Positions 17,052-26,348 are shown, counted from the first letter of the stretch. The stretch: DNA of 64,000 nt from Qipengyuania_C sp046254955 (GCF_046254955.1 NZ_JBJXRG010000002.1:682001-746000), one strand, 5' to 3'. Numbers and translations: made by a program. The notes: generated by a model from the sequence alone, not told the origin.

Positions 17052-17119
17052 CTGGACTTTCGCGAAGCTTTCCTTGGCGTTTTCCTACGGGACTGCAACT
17101 CTATGAAAGGAACAGTCCG

Positions 17120-17908
17120 ATGGCAAACATGCTAATCTCGTCGCTCGCCGCCGCAACGCTCTGTCTAGTTTCACCCGCTCAGGCGCAGACGTGGCAGAAC
17201 CAGGAGCCGGCCGCAGAAACAACCCATCGAGCCACGCTAGACAGGTTCGTTGCGGACTATGCGCGTGACCCCATGGCTGAGCCCACACGGTTCGGAATCG
17301 AAGTCGATGGTCATCGCTTTCACGTCGAGCCAATTGGAAATTCATTCGAACTGCGCGATGGTTTTGGCGGCCATGAGTTCTTCTACTTTACCATGAACCG
17401 GGAGACGCTCAACTTGCTTGACCAGGGCGTCTGGAATGGCCTCACAGCTATGGGCGCGGCTACCAGCGCCGATGTCACGCCGCTCGATATCCTGCACACT
17501 GACGGATTTGAGGAGCCTGCCGATTACGTCGGACTCACACGCCGTCTGATCGGGCATTTCTGGACTCGCGGTATCCCCGAACTCACCAACTTCGGAATGG
17601 CGCACACCCGCGTTGTACATGGTGCACCAGCAACGGCCCTGTACTACGATGCCGGGATCAGAAGCGCAGTATACGAAGTGCCCGCCGGGCTCGGCCGTGA
17701 ACAGGCGCCGACAATGCAAGTCCCCTTCCCTCGCATGATTATCTTCATCGGCGGCGAGGCTGAAGGAGAGATGGGCGAAAATGCCTTTACAGCCAGCGCT
17801 GGCCAGATGCTGTTTTCACCGCCCGATGTGCCGCTTACATTCTGGAACAAGAGCGAAGACGAGAATCTCTCCTTCGTCTGGATAATGTGGGGAGAAGCAG
17901 CTCAGTAA
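17120..17908 (+). CDS. Secreted protein of unknown function with cupin-like end
   Basis: 262 residues from the ATG at 17120, behind AAAGGA. The N-terminus is a Sec signal (MLISSLAAATLCLVSPAQAQ). No known enzyme motif is present. The last 65 residues (PRMIIFIGGEAEGEMG, then AGQMLFSPPDVPLTFWN) have the strand and turn pattern of a cupin half, without a full metal-binding set. It pairs with the LytTR gene and stops 10 bp before the convergent pccA end. Confidence 0.65.
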   Translation: MANMLISSLAAATLCLVSPAQAQTWQNQEPAAETTHRATLDRFVADYARDPMAEPTRFGIEVDGHRFHVEPIGNSFELRDGFGGHEFFYFTMNRETLNLLDQGVWNGLTAMGAATSADVTPLDILHTDGFEEPADYVGLTRRLIGHFWTRGIPELTNFGMAHTRVVHGAPATALYYDAGIRSAVYEVPAGLGREQAPTMQVPFPRMIIFIGGEAEGEMGENAFTASAGQMLFSPPDVPLTFWNKSEDENLSFVWIMWGEAAQ

Positions 17909-17918
17909 GGCGAACCAG

Positions 17919-19940
17919 CTACTCCAGCTCTAAAATCACCGCATCGACTGCAAGGCTCTCGCCTTCCGATGCATTGATCGTGGCGATGGTGCCTTCTTTC
18001 TCGGCGCGCAGGATGTTTTCCATCTTCATCGCCTCGACGGTAGCAAGCGGCTGCCCGGGCTGGACTTCCTCGCCCTCTTCAACGTGCAGCTTCACCAGCA
18101 GGCCAGGCATCGGGCAAATCAGCATCTTGGAAAGATCAGGCGGGACCTTCTCGATCATATGCTGCGTCAGATGCGCAATGCGCGCAGGCAGGATACGCAG
18201 CGATTGCGTCGCCCCGCGCGTCGTAATGTCATAGCCCATGCGGCTCGGCGCGAGCTGCAAGGTCATCGCTTCGCCATCGAGTTCGAGATCGACCATAGTC
18301 TCGCCCGGCGTATAGTCGAAGCTGAGATCGACCGGTTCGCCATCGACCGTGATCGCGTCTTCTTCGAGCACGACGGCATAGTTCGTGTCCCCGATCCGAA
18401 CCGCCCAGTCACCGGGCGCGTAAAGATCGCCGTCGAGCTGCTGATCGATGCGTCGCGCGCGGTCCGCATCCGCCGTCGCGATTACCCCGCCGACAGCGGC
18501 GAGGCCGCGCAGCAATTCGTCCGAGGCCGGAGCGCCCTGGAACCCATCGGGATATTCTTCGGCGATGAAGCCGGTGGTCATCTCTCCCGAGCGGAAGCGC
18601 GGGTGCTGCATCAGCGCCGAGAGGAAGTCGACATTGTGCCCCAGCCCCTTGATGCGGAAAGCGTCGAGTGCCTGGATCTGCAGGTCTGCCGCCTCGTCAC
18701 GCGTCTCGCCCCATGTCACCAGCTTGGCGATCATGGGATCGTAGAACATCGAGACTTCGCCGCCCTCATAGACGCCATCGTCAACGCGCACGCCATCAAC
18801 CCCGCGCCGACCATTGGCGCTGCCGTCGTCAGTCCAGCCTTCGAGCGGCGGCTGATATTCGACCAGGCGCCCGGTCGATGGCAGGAACCCGCGGTAAGGA
18901 TCTTCGGCATAGACGCGGTTTTCGATCGCCCAGCCATCGATTCCAATATCGTCCTGCGTCATGGTAAGTTCTTCACCGGCGGCAACACGGATCATCTGTT
19001 CGACAAGATCGATCCCCGTAATCGCTTCAGTGACCGGATGCTCAACCTGAAGGCGGGTGTTCATTTCGAGGAAGTAGAAACTCTCGCCTGTGGTGTCGGC
19101 ACCGCTCACAATCAGCTCAACCGTGCCCGCGGAATGGTAATTTACCGCATTGGACAGCGCGACGCATTGCTCGCCCATGGCCTTGCGCATCTTGGGCGTG
19201 ACGAAGGGTGATGGTGCTTCTTCGACCACTTTCTGATGGCGGCGCTGGATCGAGCATTCGCGCTCGTTCAGGTAGAGCACGTTGCCGTGCTTATCGCCGA
19301 GGATCTGGATCTCGATATGGCGCGGATCAAGGATGAATTTCTCGATGAACACGCGGTCATCGCCGAACGAATTGAGGCCTTCGCGCTTGGTCGCCTCGAA
19401 GCCTTCGCGCACGTCTTTTTCGGAATAGGCAAGGCGCATGCCCTTGCCCCCTCCGCCGGCGGAGGCTTTCATCATCACCGGATAGCCGATGTCGTCCGAA
19501 ATCTCGACCGCGTGGTCGGTGTCCTTGATCTCTCCGACGAAGCCGGGGACAACATTGACGCCCGCTTCCTTGGCGAGTTTCTTGGATTCGATCTTGTCGC
19601 CCATCGCTGCGATCGCGTTCACGGGCGGACCGATAAAGGCGATGCCTTCCTTCTCCAGCGCTTCGACGAAACTCGCGCGTTCGGAAAGGAAGCCGTATCC
19701 CGGGTGGATTGCCTCGGCACCGGTCTGCTTCGCCGCAGCGATGATCTTCTCCGGAATCAGGTAGCTTTCATTGGCCGGCGGCGGACCGATATGCACCGCC
19801 TCGTCCGCCATGCGAACGAAAGGCGCGCGTGCATCGGCATCGGAATAGACTGCAACCGTCTGGATACCCATGCGCCGCGCGGTCTTGATAACGCGGCAGG
19901 CAATTTCGCCGCGATTGGCAATCAGGATCTTGGAAAACAA
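17919..19940 (-). CDS. pccA: Propionyl-CoA carboxylase, biotin-carrying alpha subunit
   Basis: 673 residues. The N-terminal biotin carboxylase domain begins FSKILIANRGEIACRVI, with the ATP-grasp glycine loop SAGGGGKGMR and the EMNTRLQVEHPVTE signature. A BT linker domain follows, then a biotinyl domain with EAMKMEN near the end. The start is a TTG at 19940, 5 nt after GGAGG, which gives the family N-terminus; the upstream codons look non-coding. It carboxylates biotin for transfer to propionyl-CoA by PccB (28210). The presence of mce and the mutase in the same cluster supports propionyl-CoA over acetyl-CoA or methylcrotonyl-CoA. Its last 78 bp have a second copy at 16022. Confidence 0.92.
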   Translation of the reverse strand: MFSKILIANRGEIACRVIKTARRMGIQTVAVYSDADARAPFVRMADEAVHIGPPPANESYLIPEKIIAAAKQTGAEAIHPGYGFLSERASFVEALEKEGIAFIGPPVNAIAAMGDKIESKKLAKEAGVNVVPGFVGEIKDTDHAVEISDDIGYPVMMKASAGGGGKGMRLAYSEKDVREGFEATKREGLNSFGDDRVFIEKFILDPRHIEIQILGDKHGNVLYLNERECSIQRRHQKVVEEAPSPFVTPKMRKAMGEQCVALSNAVNYHSAGTVELIVSGADTTGESFYFLEMNTRLQVEHPVTEAITGIDLVEQMIRVAAGEELTMTQDDIGIDGWAIENRVYAEDPYRGFLPSTGRLVEYQPPLEGWTDDGSANGRRGVDGVRVDDGVYEGGEVSMFYDPMIAKLVTWGETRDEAADLQIQALDAFRIKGLGHNVDFLSALMQHPRFRSGEMTTGFIAEEYPDGFQGAPASDELLRGLAAVGGVIATADADRARRIDQQLDGDLYAPGDWAVRIGDTNYAVVLEEDAITVDGEPVDLSFDYTPGETMVDLELDGEAMTLQLAPSRMGYDITTRGATQSLRILPARIAHLTQHMIEKVPPDLSKMLICPMPGLLVKLHVEEGEEVQPGQPLATVEAMKMENILRAEKEGTIATINASEGESLAVDAVILELE

Positions 19941-20031
19941 ACAGGCCTCCGAGTGCAATATAGCGTCAAACGCCCATGCCGCACCCAGAGGCCCGATTCA
20001 AGCTAGCGAATTTCGGCTAGTCGGCCCGGTA

Positions 20032-20469
20032 TCACTCGTCGATATCAATGTGGCCGATTTGGCGCTGCTGCTCGAGAATGCAGTCATTGAACTCCGACCA
20101 GAGCTTCATTGCTGCTTCTTCACCGCCATTCAATTCGATGAACTTGGCATTCCACTCTTCATCGGCTGGGTTGGTTTGCCATGCAATTGCAGCCGGCCCA
20201 TTGAGCATTGGCATCGCCACGATGCTGTCCCACTCGCCGGTACCCATGTGGAGGTCAATGACCCCTTCCCGACCCAGTGCCTTGTCTGTCGCTTCGAACA
20301 GCTGGATGATTTCGTGGGCGCGCCCGCCTTTCCCTTCTTTCCATTTGATCAGCATGACCTCGTACCAGGCCACCTGACGCATCTCAGGCGCTGCATGGTC
20401 GTCTGCAAGTGCTGGAGTGCCCGTGCAAAGAACGGCCCCTGCGGCCGCGGCAATCAATAGCTTCTTCAT
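20032..20469 (-). CDS. Secreted protein of unknown function
   Basis: 145 residues with a Sec signal (LLIAAAAGAVLCTGTPALAD). The mature part (VAWYEVMLIKWKEGKGG, then HMGTGEWDSIVAMPM) has the alternation expected of a dimeric alpha/beta-barrel (NIPSNAP- or EthD-like) protein, but no active site can be named. Probably periplasmic. It sits between metY and pccA in the same direction, separated from each by about 100 bp. Confidence 0.65.
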   Translation of the reverse strand: MKKLLIAAAAGAVLCTGTPALADDHAAPEMRQVAWYEVMLIKWKEGKGGRAHEIIQLFEATDKALGREGVIDLHMGTGEWDSIVAMPMLNGPAAIAWQTNPADEEWNAKFIELNGGEEAAMKLWSEFNDCILEQQRQIGHIDIDE

Positions 20470-20596
20470 GAAATTCCCCCTTCGTGAGTATAAATCGACC
20501 CACGACCCCCGAGCCTTTTCGGCCTCTGACCTGATAAATCTCTGCCTCTAGGGAAACGTTGTCAAGTTTCGGGAGAAACGACTTGCGTGACGAAAA

Positions 20597-21886
20597 TCAG
20601 ACTTGCGCCAAAGCCTTCTCGAGGTCGGCCTTGATATCGTCGATATGCTCGATCCCCACCGAAATGCGCACCACATCCGGTCCTGCGCCCGCGGCGAGCA
20701 GCTCGTCCTCGGAAAGCTGGCTGTGGGTGGTCGATGCGGGGTGGATGATCAATGAGCGCGTGTCGCCGATATTGGCCAGGTGGCTAAACAGCTTAACGTT
20801 CTCGACCAGTTTGACGCCAGCATCATATCCACCCTTGAGGCCGAAAGTGAAGACCGATCCGGCCCGCCCGCCGAGGTATTTGTGCGCAAGCTCATGATAG
20901 GGGCTTTCGCGCAGACCAGCATAGCCGACCCATTCGACTTTCTCGTGATCCTTTAGCCAATTGGCTAGCTCGACCGCATTGCTGCAATGCCGCTCCATCC
21001 GCAGCGCCAACGTCTCCATACCTGTCAGTGCGAGGAAGGCATTCATCGGGGCCATGGCTGGGCCAAGGTCTCGCAAGCCCAGCACGCGGCAGGCAATGAT
21101 GAAGGCAATCGGGCCGACCGGCTCCAGGGCATCGACCAGCACCGCGCCGTGGTATGATCCGTTAGGCTGCGTTAGCGAGGGGAACTTGTCGCCCTGCGCC
21201 TTCCAGTCAAACTTGCCGCTATCAACGATCACGCCGCCGATGGCATTGCCGTGGCCGTTGAGGAATTTGGTGGTCGAATGGACGACAATATCCGCGCCGT
21301 GTTCGAACGGGCGGCATAGCGCCGGGCTGGCCATGGTGTTGTCGACAATCAGCGGCACGCCAGCATCATGGGCGACCTTGGCAATCGCCTCGATATCGCT
21401 GACTACGCCGCCCGGATTGGCGAGGCTTTCGATGAAAACGCAGCGCGTATTCTCGTCGATGGCGGCGGCGACATTGGCTGGATCATCGGCATCGACGAAG
21501 CGCGTTTCCCAATCGAACTTGCGGAAGCTTTCACCCATCTGGTTGAGCGATCCGCCATAGAGCTTCTTCGCGGCAACGATATTGCGCCCCGGCTCCATCA
21601 GTGTGTGGAATGCGATCAGCTGCGCGGCATGGCCTGAGGCGACCGCCAGCGCGCCTACCCCGCCCTCGAGCGCAGCGATTTTCTGCTCCAGCGCATCATT
21701 CGTCGGGTTCATGATCCGCGAATAGATGTTCCCGAACTCGGCTAGCGAGAACAGGTTAGCCGCATGCTCGGGGCTGTCGAAGACATAGCTTGCCGTCTGG
21801 TAGATCGGCGTGATCCGCGCATTGGTGGTCGGATCGGGCTGCTGCCCGGCGTGGATGGTCTGCGTTTCGAGTTTGTGTGTGGTCAT
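20597..21886 (-). CDS. metY: O-acetylhomoserine sulfhydrylase-type Cys/Met metabolism PLP enzyme
   Basis: 429 residues from the ATG at 21886, behind GGAGA. The PLP-lysine motif is STTKFLNGHGNAIGG, with LIVDNTMASPALCRP before it, and the sequence ends ISVGIEHIDDIKADLEKAL as in the family. It makes homocysteine from O-acetylhomoserine and sulfide. A longer frame exists from an ATG at 21961, but it covers a hairpin-forming stretch (GCTGAA-N5-TTCAGC on the minus strand) and looks like leader. I found no SAM-riboswitch consensus there. Homocysteine synthesis inside a B12-mutase cluster is a plausible link, not a proven one. Confidence 0.9.
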   Translation of the reverse strand: MTTHKLETQTIHAGQQPDPTTNARITPIYQTASYVFDSPEHAANLFSLAEFGNIYSRIMNPTNDALEQKIAALEGGVGALAVASGHAAQLIAFHTLMEPGRNIVAAKKLYGGSLNQMGESFRKFDWETRFVDADDPANVAAAIDENTRCVFIESLANPGGVVSDIEAIAKVAHDAGVPLIVDNTMASPALCRPFEHGADIVVHSTTKFLNGHGNAIGGVIVDSGKFDWKAQGDKFPSLTQPNGSYHGAVLVDALEPVGPIAFIIACRVLGLRDLGPAMAPMNAFLALTGMETLALRMERHCSNAVELANWLKDHEKVEWVGYAGLRESPYHELAHKYLGGRAGSVFTFGLKGGYDAGVKLVENVKLFSHLANIGDTRSLIIHPASTTHSQLSEDELLAAGAGPDVVRISVGIEHIDDIKADLEKALAQV

Positions 21887-21997
21887 TGGAAAAGTCTCCA
21901 GATCGCGGTGTAGGCGCAATCGTTCCTCGTTATGGCAAGCTGAATCTGTTTCAGCATCCATGTTTTGTTTAGTATGTTGCTCGTTTGGGCGGCTTCC

Positions 21998-22222
21998 TCA
22001 TCCCCTCACAAGTCGATCCACCCGGCGGATCGTGAAAATGACAAGCGCCAAATAAATCGCTGAAAACAAGCTAAGCACGATCCACGTCGTCGTGTTTGGA
22101 TGAGGAACTCCGCCGCTCCATGTTCCGAAAAACAGTTCAACCACCATTCGCAAAGCCAACCATCCAGTTCCAAAGATAAGCAGTAAGATCGTCGCAGCGG
22201 CAATGCGCTTGAGGATTGTCAC
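21998..22222 (-). CDS. Small two-pass membrane protein
   Basis: 74 residues with two hydrophobic helices (ATILLLIFGTGWLALRMVV and TTWIVLSLFSAIYLALVIF) and a basic C-terminus. It starts with GTG overlapping the stop of the mutase gene (GTGA), so it is translationally coupled to it. No family recognised. It is one of several orphan membrane proteins in this operon. Confidence 0.65.
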   Translation of the reverse strand: MTILKRIAAATILLLIFGTGWLALRMVVELFFGTWSGGVPHPNTTTWIVLSLFSAIYLALVIFTIRRVDRLVRG

Positions 22223-24462
22223 TCTGCCGCCTCATCCAGTTCTTCGCCTTCGGGCGGCATGTTGTGGCCCAGCAGCGTCAGCATATCGGCCGCGCACTCG
22301 ACCACGTTTGATCCCGGTCCATATATTCCGGCCACGCCCTTTTCGCGCAGGAAATCATAGTCCTGCGGCGGGATCACGCCGCCTGCGGTCACTTTGATAT
22401 CGGGCCGACCGGCCTCCTTCAGCAAGCCGATGAGCTCGGGGATCAGCGTCTTGTGGCCAGCTGCGAGTGAGCTCGCGCCAACGATATCGACGCCCTGCTC
22501 GATCGCCATATTCGCGGTTTCCTGCGGTGTCTGGAACAGCGGTCCGCTGATCACTTCGAAACCCATGTCAGCAAAGGCGCTGGCAATCACATTCGCGCCG
22601 CGATCGTGACCGTCCTGCCCCATTTTGGCGACCATCACCTTGGGCTTGCGGCCCAACCGGCGCTCGACAGCATCGATGCCGTCAACCACCTGCCGATAGC
22701 GCGAATCCTCGGCATAGGCCTTGGTGTAGACCCCTCGTACTGGGCGCGGCACGGTGTCGTAGCGACCAAAGGCTTCTTCCATCGCCGCCGAGATTTCGCC
22801 CAGTGTTGCATCGTGACGCGCCGCATCGACTGCACGGCGCAGCAGGTTGACGTCACCCTTCTCTTGAAGCTCGGCGATTTTCGAGGGCGGCAGCGGGATG
22901 CCGCGTTCGTCACGCCCGTCATTCAGCGCCGCGCGCGCGACTGCCGGATCGGCTTTCGCCGCTTCGGTAAGCGCCTTGAGCGCTGCCTGGCAGGCTTCCT
23001 CGTCACGCTCTTCGCGCACACGCTGGAGGCGTTCGATCTGTCCCTGGCGCACCTTGTGATTGTCGATATCGAGCGTATCGAGATGGTCTTCCTTCTCGAG
23101 CCGGTACTTGTTGACGCCGACGATCACCGTTTCGCCGCGATCGACTGCGGTCTGCTTTTCCGCCGCTGCGCGCTCGATCGCTGCCTTGGGCTTGCCGCTA
23201 TCAACATAGGCGGTCATCCCGCCCGCTGCATCGACTTCGGCGATCAGCGCTTCGGCTTCCTCGACCAGCTTGGCCGTGAGCGCTTCGATGTAATAGCTGC
23301 CGCCGAGCGGATCGACGACATTGGTGATGCCGCTTTCCTCCTGCAGCACCAGCTGTGTGTTGCGCGCGATGCGGGCGGAGAAATCGGTCGGCAGTGCAAT
23401 CGCTTCATCAAGCGCATTGGTATGCAGCGACTGGGTGCCGCCCAAAGTCGCTGCCATCGCTTCCACAGTGGTGCGGATGACGTTGTTGTAAGGGTCCTGC
23501 TCCTGCAGCGAGACGCCCGAAGTCTGGCAATGCGTGCGCAGCATCTTGGAGCGGTTTTTCTTCGCGCCCAGCCCGTCCATAACCCGGTACCACAGCGTGC
23601 GCGCGGCGCGCAGCTTGGCTATCTCCATGAAGAAGTTCATGCCGATGCCGAAGAAGAAGCTGAGGCGACCGGCAAAGGCATCGATATCGAGCCCCGCATC
23701 CATCGCCCGCTTTGCGTATTCCTTGCCGTCGGCAATGGTGAAAGCGAGCTCTTGCACCGCCGTCGCCCCGGCTTCGTGCATGTGATAACCCGAGATGGAA
23801 ATACTGTTGAATTTCGGCATATTGGCCGAGGTATATGCGATGATGTCTGAAACGATCCGCATGCTCGGTTCGGGCGGATAGATATAGGTGTTGCGGACCA
23901 TGAACTCCTTGAGGATGTCGTTCTGGATGGTCCCGGAAAGCTTCTCTGGCGAGACGCCCTGCCGCTCGCCTGCAACGATGTAGAAGGCCAGCACCGGAAT
24001 CACCGCGCCGTTCATGGTCATCGATACGCTCATTGTATCGAGCGGGATCTGGTCGAACAGGATTTCCATGTCGCGCACGGTGTCGATTGCGACACCCGCC
24101 TTGCCGACATCGCCCACGACGCGGGGGTGATCGCTGTCATAACCGCGATGCGTCGCCAGATCGAAAGCGACTGATAGGCCCTTCTGCCCGGCAGCAAGGT
24201 TGCGGCGATAGAAGGCGTTGGATTCCTCGGCGGTGGAGAAGCCCGCATATTGCCGGATCGTCCACGGGCGGCCCGCATACATCGAAGCTTTCACACCGCG
24301 GGTGAACGGCGCGAAGCCCGGCAAGCCTGGATCGGAGCTATCCGCCTCGGTATAGAGCGGCTTGATGTCAAAACCCTCGGGCGTGTGCCAGGTCAGGTCG
24401 CGCCCCTTGACCTCTTGCTCGGCCAGGGCTTCCCAATCGGATACAGTAGGCTTCTCGCTCAT
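22219..24462 (-). CDS. scpA: Methylmalonyl-CoA mutase (single-chain, B12-dependent)
   Basis: 747 residues from the ATG at 24462, the full length of the large mutase subunit. The substrate TIM barrel shows FAPFTRGVKASMYAGRPWTIRQYAGF and the family run GGTQSLHTNALDEA. The C-terminal cobalamin domain has DGHDRG, GPLFQTP and the GGVIPPQDY end. It isomerises methylmalonyl-CoA (R form) to succinyl-CoA, the last step of the propionyl-CoA route whose carboxylase and epimerase genes flank it. No partner small subunit or MeaB chaperone gene is visible here. Confidence 0.95.
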   Translation of the reverse strand: MSEKPTVSDWEALAEQEVKGRDLTWHTPEGFDIKPLYTEADSSDPGLPGFAPFTRGVKASMYAGRPWTIRQYAGFSTAEESNAFYRRNLAAGQKGLSVAFDLATHRGYDSDHPRVVGDVGKAGVAIDTVRDMEILFDQIPLDTMSVSMTMNGAVIPVLAFYIVAGERQGVSPEKLSGTIQNDILKEFMVRNTYIYPPEPSMRIVSDIIAYTSANMPKFNSISISGYHMHEAGATAVQELAFTIADGKEYAKRAMDAGLDIDAFAGRLSFFFGIGMNFFMEIAKLRAARTLWYRVMDGLGAKKNRSKMLRTHCQTSGVSLQEQDPYNNVIRTTVEAMAATLGGTQSLHTNALDEAIALPTDFSARIARNTQLVLQEESGITNVVDPLGGSYYIEALTAKLVEEAEALIAEVDAAGGMTAYVDSGKPKAAIERAAAEKQTAVDRGETVIVGVNKYRLEKEDHLDTLDIDNHKVRQGQIERLQRVREERDEEACQAALKALTEAAKADPAVARAALNDGRDERGIPLPPSKIAELQEKGDVNLLRRAVDAARHDATLGEISAAMEEAFGRYDTVPRPVRGVYTKAYAEDSRYRQVVDGIDAVERRLGRKPKVMVAKMGQDGHDRGANVIASAFADMGFEVISGPLFQTPQETANMAIEQGVDIVGASSLAAGHKTLIPELIGLLKEAGRPDIKVTAGGVIPPQDYDFLREKGVAGIYGPGSNVVECAADMLTLLGHNMPPEGEELDEAAE

Positions 24463-24469
24463 AGGCTCC

Positions 24470-25081
24470 TCAAGCGTTTGCGCTGGGCCTGGCGGATACC
24501 CTATCGTGCCAAGCGCGCAAGTGTGCGCACTCTTCCGTTGCTCCGCAGCCCACGAATTCGGCAAAGTCGAATGTCGTTAGCAGCAGTATATCAGAAATGG
24601 TGAAGCGGTCTGCAGCGAGGAACTCGCGTCCCTCCAGCGACCGGTCGAAGAAGCGGAAAGCCTCGGCGACGCGCGGGCGATTGGCTTCGCCCCATTCGGT
24701 ATTGCGGCCCGGGATTGCAGCGGTGAACTTGTGCGTGTGAACCCACACCGCGCCAACCGGCGCCATCAGGATCATCTCGACCCGCCGGCTCCACATCTCG
24801 ATCATCGCAGGCTCGAGATCGCCTTCGCCGAACATGTTGGGCTCGGGATGGAGAGCCTCGAGATAACGGCAGATCGCCACGCTTTCGGTGATTACCGTGC
24901 CATCATCGAGCTGCAACGAAGGCGTCTGCCCGCGCGGATTGATCGCCTTGTATTCGTCGGACTTGTGCTCTCCCGCGACCAGCGAGATATCTCGCGCGTC
25001 CAGCTCGATCCCCTTTTCCGCCGCGAAAATTCTCACGCGGCGCGGATTGGGCGCTGGATTTCCTGTGTTGTAAAACAACAA
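24470..25081 (-). CDS. Glutathione S-transferase family protein
   Basis: 203 residues. The thioredoxin-like N-terminal half ends with the glutathione-binding NPRGQTPSLQLDDGTVITES (cis-Pro and Glu-Ser). The C-terminal helical half carries FTISDILLLTTFDFAEF. Substrate unknown. It starts 2 bp after the enoyl-CoA hydratase stop and ends 7 bp before the mutase start, so it is inside the operon. It may detoxify a reactive acyl-CoA intermediate (inference). Confidence 0.85.
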   Translation of the reverse strand: MLFYNTGNPAPNPRRVRIFAAEKGIELDARDISLVAGEHKSDEYKAINPRGQTPSLQLDDGTVITESVAICRYLEALHPEPNMFGEGDLEPAMIEMWSRRVEMILMAPVGAVWVHTHKFTAAIPGRNTEWGEANRPRVAEAFRFFDRSLEGREFLAADRFTISDILLLTTFDFAEFVGCGATEECAHLRAWHDRVSARPSANA

Positions 25082-25083
25082 GC

Positions 25084-25872
25084 TCAGCGGCCCTGGAAAT
25101 TTGGTTTGCGCTTTTCGAGGAAAGACAGGCCGCCCTCCCTGGCATCTTCGCTGGCCCCGGCCAGCCGCTGGCCTTCGGCTTCGGCGACGAAGACCTGCTG
25201 CAGCGAACCATCGGTCGCTAATGCAATGTTCTGCTTCATGGTCTTCAGGGCGAGCGTGGGACCATTGGCGAGTTTTTCGGCCAGTGCGCGCGCTTCGTCC
25301 ATCAGCGCATCGTCATCCACGCATTTATAGATCAGTCCCCACTCCTCTGCCTTCTCGCCGCTGATTTTCTCACCCAGCATCATCATCCGAGTGGCACGTG
25401 CGCGGCCGATCGCGCGGGTCAGCAACCATGTCGATCCACCGTCTGGCACCAGTCCGATATTGACGAAGGCCTGCAGGAAGTATGCGCTCTTCGAAGCGAT
25501 GGTAAAATCGCCTGCCAGTGCGAGCGAACAGCCGACGCCGGCGGCGGGGCCATTAACGGCACAGATCACGGGCACCTGTGCGCGCAGCACTTGGCTGATC
25601 GCAGGGTTGTAGTGGTTTTGCAGCGCAAGATGGCTGCCGCCCTTCATCGCGAGTGCGCTCCGATCGCCGCGTGCGGCCAAGTCTGCGCCCGAACAGAATC
25701 CCTTGCCCTCACCTGTTATAAGCACCGCACGGGCGTCGCCGAGGTCGTAGAATGCTGCACCGAGCTCATCGGCCATTTGCGGTGGCATAGCATTAAGGCG
25801 CTCGGGACGGTTGAGCGTGATCATCATTAGCGGGCCGTCGCGCTCGACTTTGAGGGTTTCGTAATCGGACAT
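25084..25872 (-). CDS. Enoyl-CoA hydratase/isomerase family protein
   Basis: 262 residues of the crotonase fold. The oxyanion-hole strands are KGFCSGADLAARGD and NGPAAGVGCSLALAGDF; the second catalytic position is in NIGLVPDGGSTWLL (Asp in place of the usual second Glu, as in PaaG-like isomerases). The exact reaction is not certain; hydratase or Delta2,3-isomerase are both possible. It lies 26 bp after mce and 2 bp before the GST gene. Confidence 0.88.
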   Translation of the reverse strand: MSDYETLKVERDGPLMMITLNRPERLNAMPPQMADELGAAFYDLGDARAVLITGEGKGFCSGADLAARGDRSALAMKGGSHLALQNHYNPAISQVLRAQVPVICAVNGPAAGVGCSLALAGDFTIASKSAYFLQAFVNIGLVPDGGSTWLLTRAIGRARATRMMMLGEKISGEKAEEWGLIYKCVDDDALMDEARALAEKLANGPTLALKTMKQNIALATDGSLQQVFVAEAEGQRLAGASEDAREGGLSFLEKRKPNFQGR

Positions 25873-25898
25873 CGTGTCTCTCTTTCGCTGTGCAGCTA

Positions 25899-26348
25899 TC
25901 AGTTGGACCAGTGTGCGCCCTCTTTGGGCGTTTCCATGATCTCGGTAAGCATGCCCTGCATATCCTTGGGATGGACGAAAAAGATAGGCGTGCCGTGCGC
26001 ACCGATGCGCGTTGGGCCGAGGATGCGCTTGCCCATGGCCTCGAATTCCTCGCGTGCCGTAGCGATATCGGGCACTTCGAAACAGACATGATGCTGCCCG
26101 CCGAGCGGATTCTTCTCGAGGAAATTGTTGATCGCCGAATCGGGGCCGAGCGGTTCGATCAGCTCGATTTGCGTGCCATTCATGCCCGATTCGGTTGGCG
26201 TGTCGACGAAGCAGACCTTCACGCCCTGCTGTTCGAGATCGAATGGCTCATGGATATGCGTAGCGCCCATAGTGTCACGGTAATGCGCGATCGATGCTTC
26301 GATCGAGGGCGTGGCGACGCCAATGTGATTAAGTCTGCCGAGTTTCAC
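25899..26348 (-). CDS. mce: Methylmalonyl-CoA epimerase
   Basis: 149 residues of the VOC (glyoxalase-like) fold, with the usual metal ligands in LNHIGVAT, HHVCFEV and the late IELIEP region. It interconverts (S)- and (R)-methylmalonyl-CoA between PccAB and the mutase. The start is GTG, overlapping the stop of the upstream membrane gene (GTGA). Two partial copies of its 5' end lie upstream in the same operon, at 27216-27278 and 28074-28115. Confidence 0.93.
   Translation of the reverse strand: MKLGRLNHIGVATPSIEASIAHYRDTMGATHIHEPFDLEQQGVKVCFVDTPTESGMNGTQIELIEPLGPDSAINNFLEKNPLGGQHHVCFEVPDIATAREEFEAMGKRILGPTRIGAHGTPIFFVHPKDMQGMLTEIMETPKEGAHWSN

Larger units (their letters stand above)
16100..17996. 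other. Candidate inserted segment bounded by pccA tail copies
   Basis: The segment runs from the end of the detached pccA tail to the tail now in use. It holds a membrane LytTR regulator and a divergent secreted protein, and is visibly AT-richer at its left end (24 of 60 bases G+C at 16201-16260 by hand count). No integrase, transposase or short inverted repeat was found inside. 16100-16250 holds no gene that I can see. The boundaries follow from the repeat; that it is an insertion is inference. Confidence 0.5.

Noticed and set aside
18084..19211. 375-codon frame opposite pccA
   Set aside because: The opposite strand encodes a full carboxylase subunit with all motifs; the antisense product is Arg/His-rich and meaningless.
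21887..21997. SAM riboswitch before metY
   Set aside because: A 6-bp hairpin is present, but the SAM-II core sequences I know are not.
22606..23850. 414-codon frame opposite the methylmalonyl-CoA mutase gene
   Set aside because: Shadow of a well-conserved gene in high-GC DNA.
24463..24469. Cobalamin riboswitch before the B12-dependent mutase
   Set aside because: Only 7 bp separate the mutase from the GST gene, so there is no leader for it.
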